Positions 8,585 to 18,600 of a DNA stretch of 36,803 bases are shown piece after piece; the stretch's first letter is position 1, and each line of letters opens with the position of its first letter. The position numbers and the translations under genes were made by a program. This stretch comes from Zetaproteobacteria bacterium (GTDB taxonomy: Bacteria > Pseudomonadota > Zetaproteobacteria > Mariprofundales > Mariprofundaceae). The notes below the pieces were generated by a model, which saw nothing but the letters and a program-made list of their open reading frames with translations, was not told where the DNA came from and did not search any database. The DNA is taken from assembly GCA_003228735.1 (NCBI GenBank), contig QIFG01000047.1:1-36803 (forward strand), given 5' to 3'.

Positions 8585-9687
8585 GCGTCCTTCTCCAGCA
8601 GGGCCGCAACCTCGGCTGTCAGATCAATGCCGACAGGACACCAGGTGATACAGCGCCCGCAACCCACGCATCCACTGCTGCCGAACTGGTCAATCCATGC
8701 GGCAAGCTTGTGGGTCAACCACATGCGGTAACGCTCGCGCGTCGCTGGCCGCATGTTCTTGCCGTGGATATAACCATGCTCGGGCGTAAAGCAGGAATCC
8801 CAGACGCGGATACGCTCGCTTTCGTCACGCGACAGGGTGGGAACCTCCTCTACGGCATGGCAGAAACAGGTCGGGCAAACCATCGTGCAGTTCGCGCACG
8901 ACAGGCAGCGGCTGGCAATGTCATCCCAGTGCGGATGATCATGCGCCGCATACATCGCCTGCGGCAGTTGCTCCGTATTGATACTGCGCGTTTGGCTGGC
9001 GGCACAGGCTTCAACGGCCTGCCTTGCCTCTTCCTGTTCAGGCTCGCCTGCCGCATCCAGGTTCAGAGATGCAATAATCTCCTCACCTGTCCGGCTGCCG
9101 GCGGCAACCAGAAACCCCTCTTCGAGTTCGGTCAGCACCAGATCAAAGCCGGACTCGGCAGCGGGGCCGGTTCCCATCGAGGCACAGAAACAGGTTGGCT
9201 GCGCACGCGTGCAGTTTACGGCCACCAGCAACAGCTTCTCGCGTCTGGCCTTGAAATACGGGTCGGCATATTCCCCTTCGATGAAAATGCGCTCCTGCAT
9301 TTTAAGCGCCGCCAGATCGCAGGCCCGCACACCGATAACGGCTGTCGGCTTTGACTCCGCTGCTTCGCTATCGAATGTGAGACCGTCATCGCCACACCGC
9401 ACATGCACCAGCTTCTGACGCGGTGAAAATGTCAGGGATTTGAGTGATTGCGGGCCGTGCGTTACTTCAAAACAGCGTTCGGGATGCCCTGCTTCCAGAC
9501 GGTACGAGCCCGGCGCCTGGCTATCCGCCTTGCCCCATGCCAACTCCCGGCTGCCTTCAATCTCCCCCCACATGACGGAGCCATCGCGTTCGACAGGCGC
9601 CAACAGCAGATAATTCCGCTGCCGAATAGCCTGCAAAAGATCATCAAACCTGTCTCTGGGCAGCTTGAACGCACACCTGTCAGTCAT
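8581..9687 (-). CDS. hydB: Hydrogenase iron-sulfur subunit, HydB (sulfhydrogenase beta) type
   Basis: 368 aa. The beta subunit of group 3b hydrogenases, related to anaerobic sulfite reductase subunit A, is an electron-transfer protein with two [4Fe-4S] clusters. These are visible in the C-terminal third as [16 protein letters not shown] and [15 protein letters not shown] further cysteine group occurs mid-protein ([11 protein letters not shown]). In Pyrococcus enzymes this type of subunit is linked to sulfur/polysulfide reduction in vitro; whether that applies here is unknown. The start overlaps the ppsA stop as ATGA (9684-9687), so its translation is likely coupled to PEP synthase. Confidence 0.93.
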   Translation of the reverse strand: MTDRCAFKLPRDRFDDLLQAIRQRNYLLLAPVERDGSVMWGEIEGSRELAWGKADSQAPGSYRLEAGHPERCFEVTHGPQSLKSLTFSPRQKLVHVRCGDDGLTFDSEAAESKPTAVIGVRACDLAALKMQERIFIEGEYADPYFKARREKLLLVAVNCTRAQPTCFCASMGTGPAAESGFDLVLTELEEGFLVAAGSRTGEEIIASLNLDAAGEPEQEEARQAVEACAASQTRSINTEQLPQAMYAAHDHPHWDDIASRCLSCANCTMVCPTCFCHAVEEVPTLSRDESERIRVWDSCFTPEHGYIHGKNMRPATRERYRMWLTHKLAAWIDQFGSSGCVGCGRCITWCPVGIDLTAEVAALLEKDA

Positions 9688-12098
9688 GTGTTGTCATGCG
9701 CCTGTCCGAGCCCTTTTTCCGCTTCCAGTATATGCATGGTCGCTGTCAGTACGCTGTCCGGGTTCAGTGAAATGGATGTGATTCCCTGGCGCACCAGAAA
9801 CTCCGCCACATCGGGATAATCGGATGGCGCCTGGCCGCAAATGCCTACATATTTGTCCCGTTTCCTGCAGGCGGAAACTGCCATGCGCAGCATCTCCAGC
9901 ATGGCCGGCTGGCGCTCATCAAAGATATGCGCCACCAGCGCCGAATCCCGATCGACCCCAAGCACCAGTTGGGTCAGATCATTGGAGCCGATGGAGAAAC
10001 CATCAAAGTGGTCGAGGAACGCATCGGCATCCAGAATATTGGCCGGCACCTCGCACATCATGTAAACCTCCAGGCCATTCTCGCCACGCTTCAGGCCGTG
10101 TTTGCCCATTTCCTGCAATACCTTCTTAGCTTCCTGAGGCGTACGCACGAATGGCGCCATCAGGCAGACATTGGTAAGCCCCATCTGTTCTCGCACCAGG
10201 CGCATGGCGCGGCATTCAAGCGCAAAGGCCTCACGGAAATCTTGCGAGTAATAACGCGAGGCGCCACGGAAGCCGAGCATCGGATTTTCCTCCTCCGGCT
10301 CAAACAGGCTTCCTCCCAGTAGATTGGCGTATTCGTTCGATTTGAAATCGGACAGGCGCACGATGACCTTTTTCGGATAAAAAGCGGCGGCAATGGTTCC
10401 CACCCCCTCCGCCAGCTTCTCGACATAGAAACTGACCGGATCGGAGTAGGCGGCGGTACGGCTGCTGATTTTTCCCCTGAGTTTTTCATCCTGCAGCTTA
10501 TCGAATTGCAACAGGGCATTGGGATGAATGCCGATCGTGCTGCTGATGATGAACTCCACCCGGGCCAGGCCAACACCATCGTTCGGGATCAAGCTGAAGC
10601 CGAAGGCGCGCTGCGGGCTGGCCACATTCATCATCACCTTGGTGTGGGGATGCGGGAACTTGCCGAGATCGACCTTGTTGACCGAATAGGGCAACTCATC
10701 CTCATAGACGAGGCCTGTCTCCCCTTCGGCACAGGAAACGGTCACCACCTGCCGATCGTCGATCTTTGCGGTGGCGTCAATAGTTCCCACTACGGCCGGG
10801 ATGCCAAGCTCACGGGCGATAATGGCGGTATGGCAGGTGCGACCGCCGCGATTGGTGACGATGGCCGCTGCAATCTTCATGATCGGCTCCCAGTCCGGGT
10901 CCGTCATCTCCGTGACCAGCACATCGCCCGGCTGCAATCGCTCCAGATGCGTAGCATCCCTGATGATGCGGGCGCGGCCGGCGGCGATTTTCGAACCCAC
11001 ACTCTTGCCCTTCACCAGAACATGACCGCGCTGCTGCAATACATGCTGTTCCAGTGTCGTCTTCTTGCGCCCGGCGTGCACCGTCTCGGGCCTCGCCTGC
11101 ACGATGAACAACTCACCGCTGAGCCCGTCCTTGGCCCATTCGATATCCATTGGGCGACAGCAACCCGAAAGCTGTGAATAGTGCTCCTCGATGATGATGG
11201 CATAGCGGGCGAGCGTCAGAACCTCATCATCCGTCAGGCAGAAGCGCCTGCGCTCTTCCTGCGGCACGCTGACGTTCCTGGTCGGATGCTTCAGCGAATC
11301 CGAATAAACCATCCTGATCTCTTTTTCGCCAAGGTTGCGGCTGAGGATGGGGCGTAAATCGCCTCTCAGTGTCGGTTTGAAAACATGGAACTCATCCGGG
11401 CTGACCGCACCCTGTACGATATTCTCGCCCAGTCCGTAGGCGGCGGTGATAAGCACAACATTCTGAAAACCCGTTTCGGTATCAATCGAAAACATGACGC
11501 CGGCGGTAGCCAGATCGCTGCGCACCATTGTCTGGATACCGACAGACAGGGCGACATCCATGTGGTTGAAGCCCTTGTCGACGCGATAGGAGATGGCGCG
11601 GTTGGTAAACAGCGACGCGAACACACGCTTGGTGCAGGCCACAACCTGCTGCTCACCACAGACGTTCAGATAGGTTTCCTGCTGACCGGCAAAGGATGCG
11701 TCCGGCAAATCCTCGGCCGTTGCCGAACTGCGTACGGCCACATCCAGAACCTTGCCGCCGGAATCCGACTGCAATTTGCGGTATGCCTGGATAATCTCTT
11801 CCTCAAGATCGGGCGGCATGGAGGCATGCGCCAGCAGGCTGCGAATGTGGGCGCCGCGATGGGCCAGATCCTGCACATCTGAAGTATTTAACCCTTCAAG
11901 GCTGTGCTGGATTTCATCACGCAGACGATTGTGATCGAGGTAGCGCCAGTAGGCCTCGGCTGTAGTGGCGTAGCCGCCCGGCACCCGGATGCCCTTGCCC
12001 GTGAGATTCCGGTACATCTCTCCGAGCGAGGCATTTTTGCCGCCAACCAGCGGCACGTCATCCATCCCCAGTTCATCAAAAAAGCGGATATAGCGCAT
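9684..12098 (-). CDS. ppsA: Phosphoenolpyruvate synthase
   Basis: 804 aa, full length. It converts pyruvate and ATP (plus water) to PEP, AMP and phosphate, the entry step of gluconeogenesis. The N-terminal ATP-grasp domain (VGGKNASLGEM at 18-28, AVRSSATAEDLP at 121-132), the swivelling phospho-histidine domain (GGRTCHTAIIARE, His423) and the C-terminal PEP-binding barrel with its catalytic Cys in GICGQAPSD are all present. The Shine-Dalgarno AGGGAG lies 5 bases before the ATG, at the edge of the palindromic element at 12110-12274. It is the first gene of the hydrogenase operon, and its stop overlaps the hydB start. Confidence 0.97.
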   Translation of the reverse strand: MRYIRFFDELGMDDVPLVGGKNASLGEMYRNLTGKGIRVPGGYATTAEAYWRYLDHNRLRDEIQHSLEGLNTSDVQDLAHRGAHIRSLLAHASMPPDLEEEIIQAYRKLQSDSGGKVLDVAVRSSATAEDLPDASFAGQQETYLNVCGEQQVVACTKRVFASLFTNRAISYRVDKGFNHMDVALSVGIQTMVRSDLATAGVMFSIDTETGFQNVVLITAAYGLGENIVQGAVSPDEFHVFKPTLRGDLRPILSRNLGEKEIRMVYSDSLKHPTRNVSVPQEERRRFCLTDDEVLTLARYAIIIEEHYSQLSGCCRPMDIEWAKDGLSGELFIVQARPETVHAGRKKTTLEQHVLQQRGHVLVKGKSVGSKIAAGRARIIRDATHLERLQPGDVLVTEMTDPDWEPIMKIAAAIVTNRGGRTCHTAIIARELGIPAVVGTIDATAKIDDRQVVTVSCAEGETGLVYEDELPYSVNKVDLGKFPHPHTKVMMNVASPQRAFGFSLIPNDGVGLARVEFIISSTIGIHPNALLQFDKLQDEKLRGKISSRTAAYSDPVSFYVEKLAEGVGTIAAAFYPKKVIVRLSDFKSNEYANLLGGSLFEPEEENPMLGFRGASRYYSQDFREAFALECRAMRLVREQMGLTNVCLMAPFVRTPQEAKKVLQEMGKHGLKRGENGLEVYMMCEVPANILDADAFLDHFDGFSIGSNDLTQLVLGVDRDSALVAHIFDERQPAMLEMLRMAVSACRKRDKYVGICGQAPSDYPDVAEFLVRQGITSISLNPDSVLTATMHILEAEKGLGQAHDNT

Positions 12099-12109
12099 GG
12101 CTACTCCCT

Positions 12110-12274
12110 AGGGGTCTGTCGGACTTATGGGAAGTGTTGCGAGCAGGTGGGAGAGCGAGTCAAAATATTCACGGATATGAGGCGCATAGTGGCGCCTATG
12201 TAATAAATATCCGGGGATATTTGGGCCGCTTTCCCTGCCGCACAGTAGATTCATCATAAGTTCGACAGACTCCT
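12110..12274. mobile_element. 165-bp palindromic MITE-like element in the ppsA leader
   Basis: Terminal inverted repeats of 20 bp with two mismatches lie at 12110-12129 and 12255-12274. Much of the interior is also an imperfect inverted repeat, with nested pairs such as GGATAT (12173-12178) with ATATCC and GGCGC with GCGCC around 12181-12196. The whole segment could fold into one long hairpin. No coding potential is seen. It is unlike the element at 1297-1562 and has no clear target duplication. Confidence 0.65.
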
Positions 12275-12281
12275 GAAATCA

Positions 12282-12300
12282 GGCGGCTCACTCCGCCGCC
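12282..12300 (-). terminator. GC-rich hairpin between nhaA and ppsA
   Basis: Perfect 6-bp stem GGCGGC (12282-12287) / GCCGCC (12295-12300) with a 7-base loop, followed on the minus strand by TGATTT. It may terminate nhaA transcription. Because it lies downstream of the predicted promoter at 12313-12321, it would also sit near the 5' end of the ppsA transcript, where it could attenuate it. Confidence 0.4.
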
Positions 12301-12312
12301 TTCTCGCAGCCC

Positions 12313-12321
12313 ATTATAGCA
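12313..12321 (-). promoter_or_regulatory. Extended -10 promoter for the ppsA-hydrogenase operon
   Basis: On the minus strand the sequence reads TGCTATAAT, a perfect -10 hexamer with the TGn extension. No good -35 is present at 16-18 bases upstream, as is common for extended -10 promoters. It points at ppsA and lies about 215 bases before its start codon, so the leader RNA would include the palindromic element. Confidence 0.5.
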
Positions 12322-12327
12322 GAGATT

Positions 12328-13710
12328 CTATTGCCTCAGAGCACTTCTGGTCGTCGCCAACAGCCACAGGCAGCCCGCCACGCCAGCCGCTAATGAGGCT
12401 ACGAGCACGCCTGTTTTTGCCATCAGCAGGTATTCGGGGCTGGCCTTGAAGCCGAGTTCTGCAATAAAGATGGACATCGTGAAGCCAATGCCGCCAAGCA
12501 GGCCCACACCAATGATATGACTGAAGCGCGTACCGGCCGGGAGCTGGCCAAAGCCCATCCTTAATGCCAGCCAACTGACACCGGCAATGCCAATGAGCTT
12601 GCCCAATATCAGGGCCATAACCACACCTATGGTCACCGGGTGCAGCATCGTATCTTCCAGGCTCTCCACCGCAATCGGAATACCGGCATTGGCCAGAGCA
12701 AAAACGGGAATGATGATGAATGCCACAGGCAGATGCATGCTGCGCTCCAGCCGCTGCAATGGCGTCTCCACCATATGCACGCTGTTTTCCAGCGTTTGCA
12801 CGATGGAACACTGCGCCTCGTTCATCATCAGGTTTCTCAACTGCAGGCAGTTGGCGTCGAAGCGCTGCATCAGGCCTTTCACATGTCGGCTGAAATGGGC
12901 CGGATCATATTTCGGCCAGGCCGGAATGGTCAGCGCCGTGAGTATGCCGGCCAGCGTGGCATGAATGCCGGACTGCATCATGGCCAGCCACATGGCAATG
13001 CCAACCATGAAATACGGCAGGGGGTTGCGCACACCGGCGCGGTTGAAGATGGCCAACACAACCAGCAGCGCGATGGCTGCCGCCAATGCCTCCCAAATGA
13101 TCTTGTCGGTGTAAAACAGGGCAATGACGATGACGCCGCCCAAGTCGTCGACAATGGCCAGCGCCACCAGAAACGTAATCAATGATTTGGGAATGCGGCG
13201 GCCCAACAGCACCATAACGCCGACCGCAAAGGCAATGTCGGTGGCCATCGGAATGCCCCAGCCCAGCGCGGCATCGCTGCCGGCATTGATGGCATAATAG
13301 ATGCCGGCCGGAATAACCATGCCACCAAAAGCCGCTGCAATCGGCAAAACAGCCTGTTTCGGCTCGGCCAGTTCCCCAACCAAAATCTCACGCTTGATCT
13401 CCAGCCCCACGACGAAGAAAAACAGCGCCATCAGACCGTCATTGATCCAGTGGTGCAGACTCATGTTCAAATGCCAACTGCCGATCGCAATACCGATGCT
13501 GGTATGGAAAAAATGGTGATAGCTGTCTGCCAGAGCCGAATTCGCCAGAACCAGGGCGAGCAGGGCGCAGGCGATCAGCAGCAGGCCACTGGTTGTCTCA
13601 TGGTGGATAAACTCTTCAAACGGAGAAATAACCTTGCCGAGACGCTTCTCCCAGGGGGCATAGCGCTCAAAACTTGTACTGGTTTCAGCGGCTTTATTTT
13701 GCTCTGTCAT
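12328..13710 (-). CDS. nhaA: NhaA-type Na+/H+ antiporter
   Basis: 460 aa inner-membrane protein, longer than the 388-aa E. coli enzyme. It exchanges external protons for internal sodium, supporting pH and salt tolerance. The sodium-site aspartates are visible as Asp158 in PMATDIAF and Asp178/Asp179 in IVDDLGG (E. coli Asp133, Asp163, Asp164). The extra length comes from an extended hydrophilic N-terminus and a hydrophilic loop with many charged residues in the middle (about 275-320), as seen in a longer NhaA subfamily. It follows the DUF502 gene by 10 bases, so the two are probably co-transcribed. Confidence 0.95.
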   Translation of the reverse strand: MTEQNKAAETSTSFERYAPWEKRLGKVISPFEEFIHHETTSGLLLIACALLALVLANSALADSYHHFFHTSIGIAIGSWHLNMSLHHWINDGLMALFFFVVGLEIKREILVGELAEPKQAVLPIAAAFGGMVIPAGIYYAINAGSDAALGWGIPMATDIAFAVGVMVLLGRRIPKSLITFLVALAIVDDLGGVIVIALFYTDKIIWEALAAAIALLVVLAIFNRAGVRNPLPYFMVGIAMWLAMMQSGIHATLAGILTALTIPAWPKYDPAHFSRHVKGLMQRFDANCLQLRNLMMNEAQCSIVQTLENSVHMVETPLQRLERSMHLPVAFIIIPVFALANAGIPIAVESLEDTMLHPVTIGVVMALILGKLIGIAGVSWLALRMGFGQLPAGTRFSHIIGVGLLGGIGFTMSIFIAELGFKASPEYLLMAKTGVLVASLAAGVAGCLWLLATTRSALRQ

Positions 13711-13720
13711 GGAACCCTGC

Positions 13721-14395
13721 TCAGGAGCTTTGATCGGACGATTGTGTGGAAACTACTCCGCTGCCAGACACAGCGCTTCCTTCCGGCGGCCACGGAGGGC
13801 TGACAACGCCGGCTGAAATCACGCATTTCATGCCCTCTTCCACCGACATCGCCAAGGCAATGACATCGGATTCCGGCACATAAAGAAGAAAGCCTGAGGT
13901 TGGGTTTGGGGTCGTCGGCACAAACACGGCAATGACGTTATCGCTGGTCTTGTGCTGAACCTCGCCCTGATCCGTGCCGGTCACAAAAGCGATCGCATAT
14001 ACACCCTTGCGCGGATATTCGATCATCACCACGCGCCGGAAGGTATCCTTGTTGTTGTACAGGATCGTTTCGAGCACATGTTTGAGTGAGCCGTAAACAG
14101 CACGAACCAGCGGTATCCTGGCCAGGATGCGTTCGCCCAAGCGTACCAGGCGCTTGCCGATGAAGCTGGCGCCAATCATGCCGGTCACCAGCACGATCAA
14201 CAGGGTCAGGATGAGTCCCAGGCCGGGAATATCGAAGCCGAGCAACTGCACCGGCTGATACTGCTGAGGAATGAGATTGATCATGCCGTCCATCGTGCGC
14301 ACGACTGCGGCCAGCAGATAGAAGGTCACCACTACGGGAACCAGCAGGATGATTCCGGTGATAAACCAGCGTCTTAAGCGAGAACCAGTCTTCAT
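13721..14395 (-). CDS. DUF502 family membrane protein
   Basis: 224 aa from the ATG at 14395, which has GGAG 8 bases upstream; a GTG three codons earlier is less well placed. Two N-terminal membrane segments (about 10-35 and 55-80) are followed by a soluble domain containing the family's conserved stretches RIPLVRAVYGSLKHV, VMIEYPRKGVYAIAF and FVPTTPNPTSGFL. The function of DUF502 proteins in bacteria is unknown. The C-terminal tail is rich in Ser, Gly and Val. It leads a two-gene unit with nhaA. Confidence 0.88.
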   Translation of the reverse strand: MKTGSRLRRWFITGIILLVPVVVTFYLLAAVVRTMDGMINLIPQQYQPVQLLGFDIPGLGLILTLLIVLVTGMIGASFIGKRLVRLGERILARIPLVRAVYGSLKHVLETILYNNKDTFRRVVMIEYPRKGVYAIAFVTGTDQGEVQHKTSDNVIAVFVPTTPNPTSGFLLYVPESDVIALAMSVEEGMKCVISAGVVSPPWPPEGSAVSGSGVVSTQSSDQSS

Positions 14396-14543
14396 GTTCC
14401 ACACTCCCTGTTACTTCCAAACTGACCCGGAACATCATCCATGACATTCGCAGAAATTGGAAGTGGTGCAGCACCTGCGACGCCGGCCTTTAGAATTTCA
14501 GCTACACTGATAGGCTTCTCGTAAACATTGATGGGGGTGCGCC

Positions 14544-14993
14544 ATGGCCTGGACAGATAAGGAAAAAGAACTGGTCGCCGTCGGCGCCTCAGTCGCCGTT
14601 GGCTGCAGACCTTGTACGGATTATCACTTCAACAAGGTACGTGAAACAGGCGCAACAGATGATGAGATCAGGCAGGCGATGGCGATTGGCATCCGTGTGC
14701 GTAACAGCGCCACAAACATCATACGGGCCTTTGCCTATAGTCACGTGGATGCAGAGATTGATATTCCCGCTGCACAGGATGCCATCGAGAACTCTCGCAT
14801 CGGTGTGATGGTCTCCATCGGTGCTGCCTTTGCAGTAAATTCCACCGCCGATCTGGAGAAACATCTGACCACTGCCAAAGCCATGGGCATCACGGATACG
14901 GAAGTAAAAGCGGTGGCGAAACTCGCCCTGATGATCAAAGGGGTTGGCAGTTCACACGTGGAGAAGATGGTCGGGATAGAGAAAAAAGACTAG
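14544..14993 (+). CDS. Carboxymuconolactone decarboxylase-like (AhpD-fold) protein
   Basis: 149 aa. The CMD/AhpD fold is indicated by GCRPCTDYHFNKV (about 20-32), with the CxxC and downstream His typical of the redox-active members. A second, cysteine-free repeat lies in the C-terminal half (KAMGITDTEVKAVAKLA). Such proteins often act as peroxidase partners with disulfide chemistry, but the substrate here is unknown. A GGGGGTG ribosome-binding site precedes the ATG. It is transcribed alone, divergent from the DUF502-nhaA pair. Confidence 0.8.
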   Translation: MAWTDKEKELVAVGASVAVGCRPCTDYHFNKVRETGATDDEIRQAMAIGIRVRNSATNIIRAFAYSHVDAEIDIPAAQDAIENSRIGVMVSIGAAFAVNSTADLEKHLTTAKAMGITDTEVKAVAKLALMIKGVGSSHVEKMVGIEKKD

Positions 14994-15028
14994 GGCCAAA
15001 CCGGTTCTGAACCCTTAAATTTGACCCT
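14992..15028. terminator. Inverted repeat between convergent genes
   Basis: AGGGCCAAA (14992-15000) pairs with TTTGACCCT (15020-15028) at 8 of 9 positions, with a 19-base loop. It lies exactly between a plus-strand gene and a minus-strand gene that converge, where a bidirectional terminator is expected. No T run follows on either strand. Confidence 0.35.
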
Positions 15029-15056
15029 GGCCTTCGTCTTGAAACATCAAGCCCGC

Positions 15057-15287
15057 TCAGTCCTTGCCCATGGCTATCATCATGAAGATTCCAACCAAAC
15101 CCATCAGCACGATCAGGCTAGAGCCAATCAGCCATAATATGCGGATAATCTCAGTACTCAGCAGGAATCCAAGCAGGAAAAGAATGGAACCCAGCACCAA
15201 GGGGATGAAGGGGCGCCACCTTCCCCGTTTGCGGCAACCGCAACCCGCCTCTGATTTGTTTTTATCCGTATTGCAGCATCCAGACAT
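15057..15287 (-). CDS. Small Cys-rich two-helix membrane protein, unknown
   Basis: 76 aa from the ATG at 15287, which has GGAGG 7 bases upstream. The cytosol-facing N-terminus is short and cysteine-rich (MSGCCNTDKNKSEAGCGCRK), followed by a basic stretch and two predicted membrane helices (about 25-47 and 51-72). I do not recognise a family. The Cys pairs could bind a metal or a cluster. It follows tRNA-Arg on the same strand after about 200 bases. No function is proposed. Confidence 0.6.
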   Translation of the reverse strand: MSGCCNTDKNKSEAGCGCRKRGRWRPFIPLVLGSILFLLGFLLSTEIIRILWLIGSSLIVLMGLVGIFMMIAMGKD

Positions 15288-15494
15288 ATTCCGACCTCCA
15301 TGCAACAGCTGGCAAGGCTGGTATCGGTCAATCTCATGCATCGCCGTAATTTGGTCGAACTTCTGACCAGACCCGCACCACCGCCTAAGCGGCAATCAAC
15401 CATAAATCAGTGGCAAATGTGTTTGGTCAGTGCTTAACCGGACAGTAGTGACCCATACTGTTGAATTTCAATAAAATGAGTTGCTTTGGGGAAA

Positions 15495-15571
15495 TGGCGC
15501 GCGGTACAGGATTCGAACCTGTGACCTCAGCCTTCGGAGGGCTGCGCTCTATCCAGCTGAGCTAACCGCGC
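15495..15571 (-). tRNA. tRNA-Arg (CCG)
   Basis: 77 nt including an encoded CCA. Acceptor stem GCGCGGT pairs with ACCGCGC. The anticodon stem CAGCC/GGCTG encloses the loop CTCCGAA, giving anticodon CCG for the CGG codon. The T arm has the TTCGAAT loop. It lies 43 bases downstream of smc on the same strand and could be processed from a read-through transcript. Confidence 0.97.
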
Positions 15572-15614
15572 TATTTGAGGCGCGCATCATAGGGATGAAG
15601 GCATGCGCCCGCAA

Positions 15615-18600
15615 TCAGGCGGCGGCAGCCTGCGTTTCGTAATCCCTGACATCCACGCCGACGATGCGGGACACGCCCGGCTCCGGCATGGACACGCCGA
15701 TCAGGCAGCTTGCCATTTGCATGCTGATCTTGTTGTGAGTGATGGTCAGAAACTGAACATCCCGGGACAGCTCTTCCAGCATCTCTCCAAAGCGTTGCAC
15801 ATTGGCGTCATCCAGCGGCGCATCGACCTCATCGAGAATGCAGAACGGCGCCGGCTTCAGCCTGAAGATCGAGAAAACCAGCGCCACGGCGGTAAGCGCC
15901 TTCTCGCCACCCGAAAGCAGGCCGACATCCTGAAGGTGCTTGCCCGGCGGCTGCGCGATGATTTCCACACCGGCCGTCAGCGGATCGTCTGAATCCAGCC
16001 TGAGCTCGGCCCGGCCACCGCCAAACAGACGCGGGAAGGTTTCCTGGAAAAAGGCGTTCGTACGTTCAAAAGCATCGGCAAAACGATCCCTTGTGGTGCG
16101 ATCGATGCGGTTAATCGTGTTCATCAGGGTCTGCAGGCTGGCATCCAGGTCCTTCGCCTGCTCATCGAGAAACTTCTCGCGCTCGGCCACCTGCCCGTAT
16201 TCCTCGATGGCCAGGAGATTCACCGGCCCGAAACGCGCCAGCCTCTCTTCCAGTTGCTGAGCCTTGGCCAGAATATCCTGCTCGTCCACCGGCTCTTCCA
16301 TGGCTTCCAGTGTCTGCAACAGCTTCTCGGGCGAAATCCGGCAACGTTGCTTGATCTCCTCTGACAAATCCTGAAGACGCGTCTGCTCGGTAGCCAGGTG
16401 CAACTCAATCTTCTGCCGCTCTTCTGCCGCCTGTTGCTGACGGGTTCTTACTTCCCGTTCATCCCTCTCCGCCTCATGCGCTGTCTGCTGCAACTGGGAA
16501 CCGTGCTGGCGAAGATGGTTGAGCTGCCGGTGAATCCGATCCCCCTCAAAGGCCGCTTCCCTTAATGCCGCATCCATCTCGTCCTGCTTCTCGGCCGATG
16601 ATAATTCAGCCTCTGCCTCCTGCAGGCGCGACTTATCCTCTTCGGTCTGATGCGTAAGACGCTGTTGTTCGGAAGCAACACGCTGCTCTTCAGCCTTTAA
16701 TGACTGCATGGCCTGCTGCTTGAGCGCCAATGCCTGTTCAGCGGAGGCCAGTGCAGCCCTGGACTGATCGAGCTGATCCTCTGCCTGTTGCTGGATGTCT
16801 GTCTGCTCATACAAGGCCTGCCTGGCCGCATCGATCCTGCCGGTATCCGTCTGCACTTCACCGGTAAGCTGTCCGCGCCAGTGCTCCAGATCGGCTTCGG
16901 CCTCATGATGATCTTCCGCCAATCGCGCTATGCGCGTCTGAATGGACTCCTGCTCTCCCTGCAGGCGCTCGGATTTGGCCTGCGAGGACTGCCTCTCGCT
17001 TTGCGCTTCCGTCATCGCCAGATGCGACTCCTGCCAGTCGCTCTGCCGCTGATTCAGGGTCTCATCCGCCTGCTGAAAGGCCTGATGCAGAGAGGCAAGC
17101 TGCTGCTCCGCCTTGGCCAATTCACCGACGCGTTCGCGCAGATTTCTCTGCAACATCAGACGGGTAGCCGTGCGCTTGTGCGCCGGCGGCGAAAGCCAGC
17201 CGTTTTGTTCCATCCGCCAGCCGCCCCGGCTGACCGCCGTAGTGAAGCCGCTGCCATCCAGATTTGCCCGCAAGATGTCGTCAACCAGCAATACGCTTGA
17301 GAACATGTCATACATGGGATGGTCGTGGGCCAAGCCAAGATGTTCGGAAAGACTGCCGGAAACCGCCCTACCCTTAGAGCCCGTAAAGAAGGCGATGGGC
17401 GAATCCTCAACCTGCTGGAAGGTCTCGCGCCAGTCGCTGAGATTAGAAGCCGGAATACGCGCGTCCGCTCCCTGCCCCCTGAGCGCCGCCGCGACGGCCA
17501 ACTCCAGACCTTCGGGCGCCCGCAGCGCCTCATCGACCCAGATCGCACCCCTGTCGCGAATGCGGTCGCGCACTTCCCCGGATACATCGCGGCTATCAAG
17601 CCTTGCCTTCAACTCTTCGGCATCACCCTTGAGCCGGCGTACCATCGCTTCCTGGTCGCTCAACTCGAGCTGCGCTTTTTCCCGTCCGGCTCTGGCCGCA
17701 TCAAGCTGTTTCTGCGCCAGGTTCAGCTTCCCTACAGCTTGCTCCTGCTGGTTCCTGGCTGCTTCGGCATTCTCCTTCGCTTTGGCAAACAACTCTTCGG
17801 TGTTCTGCAATTGCTGCCTGGCCTCTGCCTGCTGGGACTGCATAGCGGCAATACGCGCCTCTAATCGCTCCACTGCCGCCTCGGCCTGCTTTCTGCCTGT
17901 TTCAACATTTTCCTGTTCACCGCGAAGCCGCTCGTATTCGGCCAGCAACTCATCCCGCCGCTGTCTTTCCTTTGCGTGTTTTTGGAGCGCTTCATCTACC
18001 TGGACATGCGCCAGTTCAAGGGCGGCCTGCAACTCAGCATCGTCCTGCTCGGCAGTTCGGGAAGCCAGCTCTGAAACCTGTTTAGCAAGCTGAACCTTCC
18101 GCGCCTCGGCCTCTTTAAGCCGTTCATTCAGGCTGGTTTTGCGCTCAGCCAGCAGGCGCCGCTCACCGGCCAGGCGTTCGGCCTTCTGCTGCAACTCGGC
18201 ACGCTGCTGTTCGGCGGCACGCAGCTTGTCCTGCTCGGCCTGGGCTTCGGCTTCATGCGCAATCAGGGCATCGCGGGCTTCTGCAAGCTGCCGCTCCATA
18301 CCTGCCTGCTGCCCTGCCACTTGATCTTCCCTGGCCCTGGCCTGCTGGATTTCCTGCTCCACGGTCGTGCAGGCCTGCTTCTGCCTGCGGTAACGGATAC
18401 CCATGCTGAGCGACTGCACATGCTGCAATTCATCCTGCTGCTTTTTGAAGCGCTCGGCGCGGGAAGCCTGCTGCTTGAGACTGCGGCACTGCGTGCGCAC
18501 CTCCTCCAGCAGATCAAGCACGCGTTCCAGATTGATCCGGGTGTCTTTCATCTTGCGCTCGGCCTCACGTTTGCGGGCCCGGTATTTCATCACGCCCGCT

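Noticed and set aside
5670-9687. Group 3d (HoxHYFU) or respiratory uptake hydrogenase
   Set aside because: There are no HoxF/HoxU-type subunits and no Tat signal or cytochrome b; the HydB, HydG, small and large subunit order fits group 3b.
15495-15571. tRNA-Arg as an attachment site for an integrated island
   Set aside because: No repeat of the tRNA 3' end and no integrase gene was seen in the window.
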